27,403 bases of DNA from Cymbomonas tetramitiformis. Lineage: Eukaryota; Chlorophyta; Pyramimonadophyceae; Pyramimonadales; Pyramimonadaceae. The notes under the pieces are model-generated. The model saw only the letters and a program-made list of their open reading frames with translations, was not told where the DNA came from and did not search any database. Each line of letters opens with the position of its first letter. The first letter of the stretch is position 1. A program made the translations under genes and the position numbers. Location: NCBI GenBank assembly GCA_001247695.2, contig LGRX02024731.1, positions 1 through 27,403 on the forward strand, given 5' to 3'. Shown piece after piece: positions 1 through 10,088 of this stretch.

Positions 1-560
1 TACATTATGACAGTTGGTCGCGTCATATATTATTATGACAGGTCGAGTCGCGTCATATATTTATGACAGTCGGCAGTATGGTCGACCATGACTGTAAAGG
101 TCGAGTCGCGTCATATATTTATGACAGTCGTCAGTACGGTCGACGATGACTGTACATGTCGCCAGATGATAATGTCATATCATCAGGCATCCCTGTCATC
201 GAGAGTTCGTATGTCGAACTCGAAGATGGCAAAGCAAAAATACATCTTGAAAACAAACAAGAACCATCTTGGCTTTCAGCATGCGCGGAACTCGCATGCG
301 CAGCATGAACGAACTAGTCGTTATTACCATGCTGGTCGTGCAACCTACGTCTCGGGTTCACAACCCAATGGCGGTACCATCTAAGATGATGGGAGACGTA
401 AGGTACAAAAGTGAGGAAGCGTTGTGCTTCAGCAGATCTTCTTACAGAGACTGCACTCACAAACCCGCTCATCCGTACACTTGCATTGCTGTTCAACTTT
501 GCAGTGTTTATTTTGTATATTGATAATATATTCACGGCGCTTGTCTGCATAGCCGTATCA
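1..560 (+). repeat. 5' LTR, left end cut by window
   Basis: Position 1 aligns with 10172 in the 3' LTR, and the match runs without indels to the shared end GTATCA at 560. Six substitutions were seen, near 15, 73, 97, 238, 339 and 400. The LTR ends in CA and is followed two bases later by the TGG of a primer-binding site. The U3 part is built of short repeats containing TATGACAGTCG. Confidence 0.93.
41..156 (+). repeat. 58-bp tandem repeat x2 in LTR U3
   Basis: Two units (41-98 and 99-156) each begin GGTCGAGTCGCGTCATATAT and run through TATGACAGTCG to a near-palindromic GTCGAC segment. A shorter third relative lies at 16-40. The same pair is in the 3' LTR at 10212-10327. Position in U3 suggests an enhancer-like role, which is inference. 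Confidence 0.7.
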
Positions 561-562
561 GA

Positions 563-576
563 TGGTATTCTAAAAG
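563..576 (+). other. Primer-binding site candidate
   Basis: TGGTATTCT begins two bases after the LTR end, as expected for pairing with a tRNA ending in CCA. The related LTR ends at 22972 and 23938 are followed on the - strand by TGGTATTCTC and TGGTCATTCTC, so the site is shared by the family. The primer tRNA was not identified. Confidence 0.6.
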
Positions 577-3487
577 TCGTCCAGGCACGATACTCGAGAA
601 CTCAAGTGGGTGCAGCGATAGACGTAGTATATTTGATATTGTTCGCAGGTTTGCAGGTGGGCGCATATCGACAGCGCTCGCATAATATTGAATATCTGCA
701 GGGCGAATAATATACAATTGCATATTGACAGCGCAGAGATAGCGCGAGGAGATTTCTCGCAGCATACACGCGGAAACAGCTGATCGCACACATACGCGAT
801 AAGGTGTGCGCAGGGCATACATCGACGCAGCAATGAAACGTATTTGCATAAATGGTTCGCAAATGTATGCATGTTCGCAGATGCGACAAATCATCGGCGA
901 AATCGCTTTCGCGTGGAAAATCATCAGCGCAGTATCACGATTTTCATGATAGCACTAAATTGCTTCATACATGCAGCATGCGCGATGGTCACTAATTTAC
1001 AGATGCAGCATGCGCGATGGTCGCATATTTCTACAGAAGTCAATCGCAGCATGCGCGCGCTTGTATGAATCACTTTCAAAAATTGTCCAGAATGATATAT
1101 TACATAGTTGTCATCGGCAGAATTTTGATTCGTATACATGTCAGCGCTCGCATTCGTATGCGACGCACATCAGTGATTTTTGCAATGCAATTCCTTCGCA
1201 CTGTTTACAATGTCAGCGCGTACAATGATTTATGGCCTGTCAGCACGATATACGTTCTTCATGATTTCGTCACATGCGAAGAACGCCCGATTTTAGCGTG
1301 CACAAATTTGATGTGTTTTACATGCAGTGAGAAGCACATATGTATAAGCCCGTCGAAATCATATGCAGAATGACTGTATACATGATCGTTATGCTTGGAT
1401 ACATTACCACTATGTTGCTGTAAAAGTATCATTATCATACTGCAGCAAGTTCCAAAGTGTTCTGATGGCTGCACAAATACTTTAATCATCAGCATCATTC
1501 TATTTAGCATCACAATGATCTGTTCACAACATGTGTGTGCGAATCAGCACACACACACATGCACTTATTTCACTTACAGCAATCATCAACATGCAGTGCA
1601 TACACTTTTATACTATGCACATATCTTATGCTGAATGATTGCATTGATTGTGAATTGTACATGCTTTATTATACTGTACAGCTTGATCACGATAACAGCT
1701 GTAGTACATAGAGCATAAGCATATTGCAGTGAATGCTAGTCTATATTCGAATCCATGTAGCAAAGGGTGCCTGAAAGTGATCTTAACACCATAATTAGTT
1801 TGTCATGCCTGGTGGAGCCGAGATGCTCTCCAGATCACATGTACATTCTATGGTGGATCACTGGATGGAATGCTCACCTGAGCTTCATGTAAAATCTATC
1901 AGCAACTCATTTTGTAATGAGATTAGCATGGAATTACAATGATCCCTAAACTTGATATATATCATGTTAGATGTGATCAGTACATGGTATGCTGACTGTC
2001 TTGCATGATAAATTGTCTAGGATATTGTGATATCCAGAACATATTCTGCAGAGTGTGTACAAGTAAACACACACACACACTGACATAAGTACTAATCAGC
2101 AGTACTACATACTGCACATACACTAGCATTCATTATACATGTTAAAATTCACTGACTCAGAGTGAATAGATCAACTATATTGTACATGGTAATATAGATA
2201 CCACTTCCAAACACATGTGCGTGGAAAGTGTCAATGATGGCGATACATAAGGGAACAAGATAAGATAACATGCTGTAGGGCTGGATGGAGAATATCTCCA
2301 GACCCGAAGGCATTATACAGTGTTCATAATGCAGCTGGTAACTGTTGAACACTGTCCATACCTTTACTATCGCTGGAGCAACTACAACAACTACGTTGCA
2401 TATTGACAGTTGAATCAGACTTGATCAGATCAATTGCATGCAACACACAGATCAGTATTTACATGATATCTGACAATAGTGTTAAGGACAATCACACACA
2501 TATAAATGTGCTGTGTCAAGTTGTTGTGATTGTATCCAGCAAAGTCCAGATTTGTTCTAAATGAGATATCACTTTGATAAATCTTAAGAGCACAGACCTA
2601 TGCTCAAAACAAATCATAGGTTGAGAAATATCACTAAAGTGGGTGTATCCACTTAAGTTGATTAATCTATACATAATCAGAAAAGTACATTTGCTGTGCA
2701 TGGGTTTAAATCAGTAAAACCCAGAATGCTGTCAACCATAAATGTTGATATACAGCACAACTCACTTATTTGCTATAAAATTTGTCATATACAAAAGTGA
2801 AGTTCCTCACAGTGATTCTGTACTTACATTCCACATATACACTGAGATATGTCACAAAAGCAATATTTCAGATAGCTGAAAAAAGCTGTAAAATGGGTAA
2901 AAATGCTCCACGTTTAATTTCAAAATGAAAAATGTGTGCCCATTTTATTTAAAATTATGATTTTATACCTATTAAGTTATCAGGAAATCATAATGACACA
3001 TGTCATATCTGTGTGACACCCTAAATATTAGGTGTTGAATATATAGGGGTAACGCTATTGCTGTAACGATAAATCGCTCAAAATGCTGTACGTAAAACAC
3101 AAATTGAAAATTTCGGATTGATTTTTTTTGCTGAAATGAATGTTTATATATCAAATAACAATCCCTGATTTATGCAGCATGTGTAACACCCTGTAACAAC
3201 CCTAAAATTAAATGTGTGTAACAGGGGTGTAACGTACCTCCTGAAAACCACCTTACATTTATGTAGGTATTAAATGCAGTTTTGCTTAAAAATCTTTGCA
3301 AAAACATCATACTGCTTATTTTTTACCTGTATTAGGGTTACTGATATCAAGTAACACCCTAAACACCATATTGAGTAACAGGGCCACTGTAACCACATAT
3401 GCCCTAAAATGCCAGTTTTATTTTGAAAAACTTCGTTTTTTGGCATTATTATATCATGCTAAATCATCACAGACATGATAATACTGT

Positions 3488-3575
3488 GGGCAACAACCCT
3501 AGAACTGTAGGGCAACAACCCAAAAACTGCAGGGCTACAACCCAAGGACTGTAGGGCTGCAACCCTAAAACTGTA
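3488..3575 (+). repeat. 22-bp tandem repeat x4 in leader
   Basis: Four exactly phased 22-base units start at 3488, 3510, 3532 and 3554. The consensus is GGGCAACAACCC plus AAGAACTGTA-like sequence. Each unit carries a small GGG...CCC inverted repeat. Confidence 0.85.
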
Positions 3576-3776
3576 ACAGCTGGTTCCTATAGGAATGCAT
3601 GCTGAATGAGGTATTGGCAATTGACAACTGCCACTGTATCACACACTTCCTTGAGGGGGGAAGAAGGTGGATATATGTATATGTATAACCTCATCATAAT
3701 ATACAGATATACCATATATAACATAGGTATATATATATCAACACACACTCAGTTAGCTGAAGAGATTTTGGTGTTG

Positions 3777-3793
3777 TGTTTTGTTTTTCTTAG
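3777..3793 (+). promoter_or_regulatory. 3' splice-site-like sequence directly before gag ATG
   Basis: A T-rich run (TGTTTTGTTTTTCTTAG) ends in AG immediately before the gag ATG. This fits a spliceosomal acceptor that would remove part of the long leader. No clear donor was located, although a GTAAGG occurs in the 5' LTR near 398. The pairing is unproven. Confidence 0.35.
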
Positions 3794-5179
3794 ATGGCAG
3801 AAGCAGAAGATCCAGATATTCCACCCATCAATGCAGATCCGTCTACATGGTTCTTTGACATCTTAGGCTCATATGATGCATACAGCCGTTTCAAGATCCC
3901 AAAATGGCACGCTGGTTATGATAATACCCAGACCAGATTCGACAAGATAGGGTTCTTCGACAATATCAGCCGCATGAAGCCTGATATGAGCAGATATCGG
4001 GATCCTGAAAACGAGCCTCAGGAACCAGATGATGAATATACTGCAGACAATCCTCCAATGATCTTCACAGATCCAGATGCAGATCCAGCACCAGCATCAG
4101 CACCACCCAGTTTGGTTCCCAAGGTGAAAATGACACCACCAAAGGAATACAAATCAGGATTGGACGCAGAGGTTTGGTTGGAAACCGTGGATAGATACTT
4201 CCAATTCACGTATCCAGGAGTTCCAGACAAAGACCTGATCACAGTTTTCCTGACCCTCATACAGAATAATGACCGACACTATTTCCAGGTCGTGGCAAAT
4301 CAACCAGATGCCACATATGCGGGGATCAGAGGGATTTTCCTCAGACAGTTTGGTAACCCCCATAAAAGATCAGTGGCTAAAAAACATCTAATGTCACTGA
4401 TGCAAGGAAACCAGACTTTCTCAGATTATCTACGCACATTCACTTCACTGGCTGCATTGGCAGCAGTTGAACTGGAAGATGTGTTGATAAAGGACAGATT
4501 TGTCAACAACATAGATCCAGATCTTCGCAAACAGTTCCATTTACGATTCCTGACAGAGACAGAAAGGAATAATATGTCGTGGTCACTAACCACACAGATA
4601 CTGCTCGACTTGAACTATGTCATTCATTCGAAGCAGCCAGAGACTCTTCATTATCGAGGGCAGAAGGAACAGTCATCTGGAGGTCCAGCCAAAAAGGATA
4701 AGGACAGAGGACGTGGCCATAAGCCATATGACAGATCCAACAAAAATCGGAATTGGAATCAGAATGGCAGCCAGAAGTCCAATCAGAATCAGAACAAAGG
4801 AAAAGGTGGCAAAGGCAAGGGCAAAGGAAAAGGAAAAGGACAATCACAGAAAGATAAGACTTGCCATCGTTGTGGTCGTCCTGGCCACATAGAGAAGGAT
4901 TGTTGGGCCACCAGTACCAATGATGGAAAGGAGATCAAGGGTAAGCCACCAGCTCAGAGTCCTTTTCAGAATCAGAGACAGCCACAGAAGAATCAGGGTG
5001 CTAAAGATGGGTCTGGCAAACTCATCAATACGATCAACACCTTGGTCAAGGAACTGAAAAATCAGCATAGCATCAATGCAGCAGTTGCAACTTCAGATCC
5101 AGTTCCATCAGCTCCAGCTCCTCAGGGAAACTCTCAGGGTACTGCGCAGGTACCGGTGATGAGAGCACCCCGAGGGTAG
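3794..5179 (+). CDS. gag: Gag polyprotein of the chromovirus
   Basis: The 461-residue protein forms the particle that packages element RNA. Residues about 100-270 resemble the retrotransposon gag capsid domain (QTFSDYLRTFTSLAALA, then LIKDRFVNNIDPDLR). A basic Gly/Lys-rich run (GGKGKGKGKGKGKG) precedes one zinc knuckle, CHRCGRPGHIEKDC, at residues 357-370, which matches CX2CX4HX4C and would bind RNA. The first 90 residues are acidic and proline-rich. The ATG directly follows a TTTTTCTTAG tract. The frame is intact, ends in TAG, and overlaps the -1 pol frame from 5071 on. Confidence 0.92.
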   Translation: MAEAEDPDIPPINADPSTWFFDILGSYDAYSRFKIPKWHAGYDNTQTRFDKIGFFDNISRMKPDMSRYRDPENEPQEPDDEYTADNPPMIFTDPDADPAPASAPPSLVPKVKMTPPKEYKSGLDAEVWLETVDRYFQFTYPGVPDKDLITVFLTLIQNNDRHYFQVVANQPDATYAGIRGIFLRQFGNPHKRSVAKKHLMSLMQGNQTFSDYLRTFTSLAALAAVELEDVLIKDRFVNNIDPDLRKQFHLRFLTETERNNMSWSLTTQILLDLNYVIHSKQPETLHYRGQKEQSSGGPAKKDKDRGRGHKPYDRSNKNRNWNQNGSQKSNQNQNKGKGGKGKGKGKGKGQSQKDKTCHRCGRPGHIEKDCWATSTNDGKEIKGKPPAQSPFQNQRQPQKNQGAKDGSGKLINTINTLVKELKNQHSINAAVATSDPVPSAPAPQGNSQGTAQVPVMRAPRG

Positions 5180-7878
5180 ATCAGCCAGAAAGTGCCACTG
5201 AAGCAAGTGGCCAGATTGAGAGTATTTCAGAGGAAGTCCTATCCAGATTGACACTACAGTTTCAGCAGATGGATAATCCCACAGAAAACATCGCACAGAT
5301 GCAGTCTCAAACAGCACAGCTGAAATCACAGAAGAAGCTGTTGTTGTATAAAGGGAAAGTTTATGGACAGAGTACTCACATTTTGGTAGATCCAGGAGCC
5401 ACATCATCTTTCATCGACAGACAGTTCGCTGCTCAGCTTGGTATAGCTCCCACAGATTCTTCATCATTTTCAGTGGGATTGGCTGGAGGAAGCCAACTAA
5501 TTTGCACATCCTATCTTCCCAAGGCTACATTTTCTTTGGGCAAGTATAAGGATACAGAAGATTTCTACATCATTGACATGAAACCATTCACTGTCATTCT
5601 GGGTCAAGATTGGTTGGAGAGGAGAAATCCACACATTGACTTTCAGACCAAAAATCTGACGATCACTAGGAAGCATTCATCAGGCTCCAGTATTCGCACA
5701 GTATTGTCCAGAGTTGAGCAGACTCCAGACTCAGATGGCCTTATTCCTGAAATGGAATTGGTCAGCGCCACCACCATGAGAAAACATCTCCGTCGCATTC
5801 GATCCAGTGGTTCGGCTGAAGAAGCCGTAGCATATCTCTTTTTCCTCTCCGAGGTCGATGGTGAATTGGTCTTTGCAGCAGCAGACTCAGACACCACAAT
5901 GGAAGACCCCGAGGTCACAGCAGAACGTGATCAAGTGAGAGAAGACTTTTCAGACGTTTTCCAGGAGGATCTTCCGGCTGGTCATAGGCTAGAACGGTTT
6001 GAAGGTGGATATCATAGAATCGACATCGAACCTGGACATAAGCCTCCGTCACAGCCAGTGCCCACCATTCCAGCACCCATGATGGAGGAGCTCAAACGGC
6101 AAATCATAAAATATGTCGAGTTGGGTATCCTTCGTCCATCATCATCGCCATATGGATGCCCAATCATTTTCGCTCCTAAGCCAGGGGGAAAGTGGAGGAT
6201 GTGTTGTGATTATCGTGCCCTGAATAACATCACCATAAAGGACACGTATCCACTACCACCACATGACACCCTACTAGAGCAGCTGAATGGAGCACGCTGG
6301 TTCAGTAGATTTGATTTCAACCAGTTCTTCCACCAAATCCCCATTCATCCAGACGACATTCATAAAACTGCTATTCGCACCAGATACGGTTCTTATGAAT
6401 GGACAGTTATGCCTTTTGGATTGACCAATGCTCCTGCAACAGCACTTCGTGTAGGAAATCGGGCATTCTTTGACTTCATCGACCAGTTCCTTGTCATATT
6501 CATGGACGACACTATTGTATACAGTCCAGATTTTGACAGCCATGTGAAGCATGTTCGACAGTTCCTCCAGCGTTGCAGAGATCACCAGTTCTACATCAGG
6601 CCTTCCAAGGTGCAGTTGTTCGTCAGATCTATAGACTTTATCGGACATCACATCTCTGAAGCAGGCCTATCCATCATCGAAGACAGAATCAGAGCAGTCA
6701 TGGCAATTCAGCCTTCAGTGTCTTATGGTCCCACCGTTGGAAAGCAGCCTCTACGCCGTATGGCTAAAGATGGCAAGTCATCCCTTCGGTCATTCTTGGG
6801 CATGGTTGGTCAATTTAGGAGATTCATACCAAAGTTCTCCAAAGTTGCCGAACCTCTCAATCGTCTCCTTAAAGATAATGCAGAGTTTGTCTGGGAAACT
6901 GAGCAGCAGCAGGCATTTGATAACCTCAAAAGTGCCATCTGTAACGCTTTAGTATTGCAGCTTCCAGATCAGAAACTGCCATCTATTATGGAGGTCGATG
7001 GATCAGGCACACACGTTGGTCAAGTAATACTCCAGGATCAAGGAAAAGGTATGAAGCCATGTGGTTATCACGGCGTCACTCTATCCGATACACAGAGACG
7101 TTGGCCTATTCCTGAGATCGAGCTATTTGCCATTGTGGAAGGCTTCCGATTCTTTCGCCACATCTTGATGGGAGCTCCTGAGACTATTGTACGCTCAGAT
7201 CATCAGCCACTGGTTTATTTCCAGACCAAATCCACACTGAGCCCCAAACAGGCACGGTGGTTGGATGAGCTCTCTGAATACAACTTCCGTATAGAGCACA
7301 TTGCTGGCGAAAAGAATAAGGTTGCAGACGCACTCACGCGTATCTCTGCACTTTTTGAACTTACTGATTGTCTTCATCATATGGACATCAGCGAGGTCAT
7401 TCCATCTGCAGATCCTACATTCATTGCTCTTATATCTTCTTCATCAGCTCATCAGCTAAACGACATCATTATATCCGAGTATGATCGTGACACATTTGCA
7501 CAGACTATTTTGGCTAAGCTGACATCATCGACTTCGTCACAGTCAGTCAGCAGCTACAACTTCGAGCTCATTCAGGGGTTGATCTATCGTAAGACCATAT
7601 ATGGCAGACAGCTGTACATTCCACCAACAGCTAAAGTCCCCACAGATGACGGTGAGATCACACAACTTCGCCACATTCTTCTTCATGAGTGCCACTCAGC
7701 CACTTTTTCTGGTCATGTAGGCAAAAATCGCATGCTTCATCTTCTGCGTAGCCGGTATTATTGGCCAGGAATGACAACGGCAGCCAAAGTACATTCGGGA
7801 GTGCCCCGTTTGTCAGCGCCAGAAAACGAGGCGACACAAGCCTTATGGTCAGGCACATATACGATATTCCGTGCCTAA
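5071..7878 (+). CDS. pol: Pol, part 1: protease, reverse transcriptase, RNase H, integrase zinc finger
   Basis: This frame is open from 5071 and is probably entered by -1 frameshifting, since no ATG is needed. Protease has an HILVDPGATSSFID active site (near 5380) and the later VILGQDW motif. RT shows KPGGKWRMCCDYRALN, RFDFNQFFHQI, MPFGLTNAPA and the catalytic FMDD (near 6500). RNase H has MEVDGSG (near 6995), PEIELFAIVE, VRSDHQPL and NKVADALTR. The integrase HHCC finger begins HECHSATFSGH before YYWPGM. After YYWPGM the frame goes wrong. Compared with the second copy, two bases are missing near 7785, so the last 30 residues are out of frame. Confidence 0.92.
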   Translation, partial: HQCSSCNFRSSSISSSSSGKLSGYCAGTGDESTPRVDQPESATEASGQIESISEEVLSRLTLQFQQMDNPTENIAQMQSQTAQLKSQKKLLLYKGKVYGQSTHILVDPGATSSFIDRQFAAQLGIAPTDSSSFSVGLAGGSQLICTSYLPKATFSLGKYKDTEDFYIIDMKPFTVILGQDWLERRNPHIDFQTKNLTITRKHSSGSSIRTVLSRVEQTPDSDGLIPEMELVSATTMRKHLRRIRSSGSAEEAVAYLFFLSEVDGELVFAAADSDTTMEDPEVTAERDQVREDFSDVFQEDLPAGHRLERFEGGYHRIDIEPGHKPPSQPVPTIPAPMMEELKRQIIKYVELGILRPSSSPYGCPIIFAPKPGGKWRMCCDYRALNNITIKDTYPLPPHDTLLEQLNGARWFSRFDFNQFFHQIPIHPDDIHKTAIRTRYGSYEWTVMPFGLTNAPATALRVGNRAFFDFIDQFLVIFMDDTIVYSPDFDSHVKHVRQFLQRCRDHQFYIRPSKVQLFVRSIDFIGHHISEAGLSIIEDRIRAVMAIQPSVSYGPTVGKQPLRRMAKDGKSSLRSFLGMVGQFRRFIPKFSKVAEPLNRLLKDNAEFVWETEQQQAFDNLKSAICNALVLQLPDQKLPSIMEVDGSGTHVGQVILQDQGKGMKPCGYHGVTLSDTQRRWPIPEIELFAIVEGFRFFRHILMGAPETIVRSDHQPLVYFQTKSTLSPKQARWLDELSEYNFRIEHIAGEKNKVADALTRISALFELTDCLHHMDISEVIPSADPTFIALISSSSAHQLNDIIISEYDRDTFAQTILAKLTSSTSSQSVSSYNFELIQGLIYRKTIYGRQLYIPPTAKVPTDDGEITQLRHILLHECHSATFSGHVGKNRMLHLLRSRYYWPGMTTAAKVHSGVPRLSAPENEATQALWSGTYTIFRA
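5125..5154 (+). promoter_or_regulatory. Programmed -1 ribosomal frameshift signal, gag to pol
   Basis: In the gag frame the sequence reads G GGA AAC (5125-5131), a canonical X XXY YYZ slippery heptamer. After a 6-base spacer comes a hairpin with stem GGTAC (5138-5142) and GTACC (5150-5154) around TGCGCAG. Pol lies in the -1 frame and is open from 5071, while gag stops at 5177-5179, so the site sits inside the 109-base overlap. The heptamer type is known from type D retroviruses. A downstream pseudoknot was not worked out. Confidence 0.7.
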
Positions 7879-8229
7879 GACAAAATGGCTAGATGTATCT
7901 CTTGATTGGATCACTGACCTGCCTATCACCACTAATGGGCACGACAGTATATTTGTGGTGATGTGCCAATTCTCTCATCGTTGTCATCTCATTCCCTTCA
8001 GCATGACCTGGACAGCTCAGCATACTGCTTCTATCTATATGCAGCATATCTTCAAGCTCCATGGTCTTCCGAGGAACATCATCTCAGATCGAGACCCCAG
8101 ATTCACCTCTACATTCTGGCAGACACTGTGGAAATCTACTGGTACGAGATTGTCCATGACATCGTCACACCATCCACAGTCGAATGCTGCCAATGAGAGG
8201 AGCCATGCCTTCATTGAGGACATCCTCAG
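7786..8229 (+). pseudogene. Pol, part 2: integrase catalytic core (out of frame with part 1)
   Basis: The frame continues integrase with ECPVCQRQK (rest of the zinc finger) and then the DDE core. The acidic residues are D in SLDWITDLP, D in ISDRDPRF and E in NERSHAF. Exactly 35 residues separate the second D from E, which is D35E spacing. The block ends at a donor-like CAG|GTAAAT. Reading on would meet TAA at once (8231-8233). A 2-base deletion near 7785 separates it from the preceding pol frame, so this copy is a pseudogene unless the site is a sequencing error. Confidence 0.85.
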
Positions 8230-8312
8230 GTAAATTTCAGATTGTTGATTCATGATTTGATTTCACCATCCTCTGGTTTATAAACTGATTAAGTAGTATT
8301 TTTCATCCTCAG
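8230..8312 (+). other. 83-bp intron-like segment inside integrase
   Basis: It starts GTAAAT after CAG, contains a branch-like CTGAT at 8285-8289, and ends TTTTTCATCCTCAG. Removing it joins the DDE-core frame to the downstream frame in phase (AG|G codon) at a position where the integrase family continues without a gap. The second copy has the same interruption at 20741-20817. The segment differs more between copies than the flanking exons do. If retained, it gives a stop after one codon. Confidence 0.75.
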
Positions 8313-9042
8313 GTGTTGTTGCAATGATACTTCAGCCAATTCGTGGGAGGACAAGTTGCCTCTGGTGGAGTTTGCAATTAACAATACCGTTTCTGCATCA
8401 ACTGGTTATTCACCATTTTATCTCGACTCGATGGCGCAACCACTTTCGCCTCATGATCTGGTTATCACTATTCCGCCAGAAGCTCCTGTTCCAATACAAA
8501 GAGCTATTCGAGATCATTTTGACCAGTACTCGGCTGTTCATGCCAACGCGGTAAACAACATTTCCCGAGCAGCAGAGATTAGCCAAGCCAGATTCAATAA
8601 GACTCACATGCCTAAGCAGTTTGCAGTTGGGCAGAAAGTTCTTTTACGGACCGAGTTTATTCAATGGACTGGTTTGACAGAGGCAGGCAGACACTTTAAG
8701 CAGCCATATATCGGGCCGTTCACCATTTCCAAAGTGCTTAGCCATGGACGTGCATGCGAGTTAGATTTCGGAGATCTTGATATCCGTATTCATCCGGTAC
8801 AGCCTGTTTCCAGATTAGAGCTGTACAACGACTCGATCCAAGCACCTTTGCCTCTGCCACAGATGATCACCGAAGAAGGGCAACCACTATTTGAGATATC
8901 ACATATACTCTCGGATAAGTTCACTAGAGGTGTCAAATACTATTTAGTACGATATGCAGGCTACGGTCCTGAGCATGACACCTGGGTCAAAGCCACAGAG
9001 CTGACCAATGCAGCAGACATTATAGCTGCCTATGAAGGCTAA
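8313..9042 (+). CDS. Pol, part 3: integrase C-terminal GPY/F module and chromodomain
   Basis: The frame opens straight after the intron acceptor and shows the conserved LPLVEFAINN stretch. The GPY/F module KQPYIGPF lies near 8700. The chromodomain near 8890-9040 has ISHIL, YYLVRYAGYGPEHDTW and a final helix to the stop TAA. Chromodomains direct chromovirus integration to particular histone marks. Aromatic cage candidates are the F before EISHIL, the Y in YLVRY and W in DTW. HP1-type proteins usually have W where this has Y. This product is made only if the upstream intron is spliced. Confidence 0.88.
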
Positions 9043-10075
9043 ACATTATATTAAGCCTTATGCCCTTACTTCTTGTAATATATACTAATACATGTCGACC
9101 ATCTATATAACCTTGCTCTTAATGTTTATCATTATGTTGCATTGAAGCGGGAATTGATCCTTCCTTGCTAAAGGTGTAGTGAGCCTTGTTCAAAATCATA
9201 CCCTTGCACAGATACGCACACATGCGAGATATCATATCTGTGGATAAATAAAAACTGCTAAATGCTACCTTTGCCAAGACCGTGGTTTGTCATCGGATTC
9301 TGTGGCCAGTAAATCCGCGCTACCGGATAACTGAGGTGGACGGAGTTGTGATCCTGAGTTATGCTTGACACACATAACTAAAACGAATTTCACATTAGTA
9401 CGTGGCGAATCCATTCTCACTCATCGCGACAGATGTTCGTCAAAGCGTGCGTACTGGACCATAAAAGGAGTTTGGCAGACGGGTGAGGATTTAAAGTGGA
9501 CTTATAAAGACCCTCCGATATCTCGTAAGCAGGGCCTTCTCCGTTTGCATTAAAACAAGCCCCAAAAATCGGGCTCCCCATCGCTACCTGTGAACCTCCA
9601 TAGTAGCTTCAGGAGGGGAGGAAGGGTTGGGTGCACTATATCAGGCCGAGAATCGTTCGATTATAAATTGTTAAATCGTGGGATCATCGATCGCGCAAAG
9701 CGACGACGGCTAGCGCAAATAATCCGTAACGTAGACTTCGGATGCTTTGAATCGTCTAGTACATACATGATAACGTGTGGATCAATCAGTAATCCAGCGT
9801 CAATCTGTATCACGAAAACGCTCTTCATTGAACCTTGGAACGTCACTCTGAAATACGATACGATTTCCGGAAAGGTGGGCTACATCCCAAGAACTGTAGG
9901 GCTAAATGCCTAAGGTGAGGGACTAAAGTGGACTCAGTTCCCCCCAATAACCTAAAAACACCATGAGGGACGCCTCAAATCGGTGTAAGAAGACTGGTAC
10001 CAGCAAGAAGCAACAACAACAAAGACATCATAGACATATACAAAGGTATGCCCGTTGTGAGGTCACAACTCTTTT
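9043..10075 (+). other. 1-kb 3' untranslated region of the chromovirus
   Basis: No coding region is supported. About 9110-9560 is matched in reverse at about 19480-19910, beside the chromodomain of the second copy, so this non-coding part is conserved in the family. An AATAAA lies near 9245. From about 9600 the two copies no longer align by eye. Confidence 0.7.
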
Positions 10076-10086
10076 AAGAGGGGAGA
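10076..10086 (+). promoter_or_regulatory. Polypurine tract
   Basis: AAGAGGGGAGA lies two bases before the 3' LTR start TGTCAGGG. It is the standard primer for plus-strand DNA synthesis in LTR retrotransposons. Confidence 0.8.
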
Positions 10087-10088
10087 TC

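Larger units (their letters stand above)
577..3793 (+). other. 3.2-kb untranslated leader of the chromovirus
   Basis: No protein-like ORF was found in about 3.2 kb between PBS and gag. The first 350 bases are rich in CGCAGCATGCGCG-type words and are matched by the - strand leader at 23598-23937. The stretch 3000-3480 repeats words such as GTAACACCCTAA, and a 22-bp tandem array follows. Many ATG codons precede gag, so an unspliced mRNA would be hard to translate by simple scanning. Removal of a leader intron is one possible solution (see 3777-3793). Confidence 0.65.

Noticed and set aside
88..710. Several overlapping ORFs in the 5' LTR, repeated in the 3' LTR
   Set aside because: They lie in LTR sequence, are shared only because the LTRs are identical, and have no domain.
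1738..1790. TATTCGAATCC, similar to a tRNA T loop
   Set aside because: The flanking bases do not form a T stem, and no acceptor or D arm is present.
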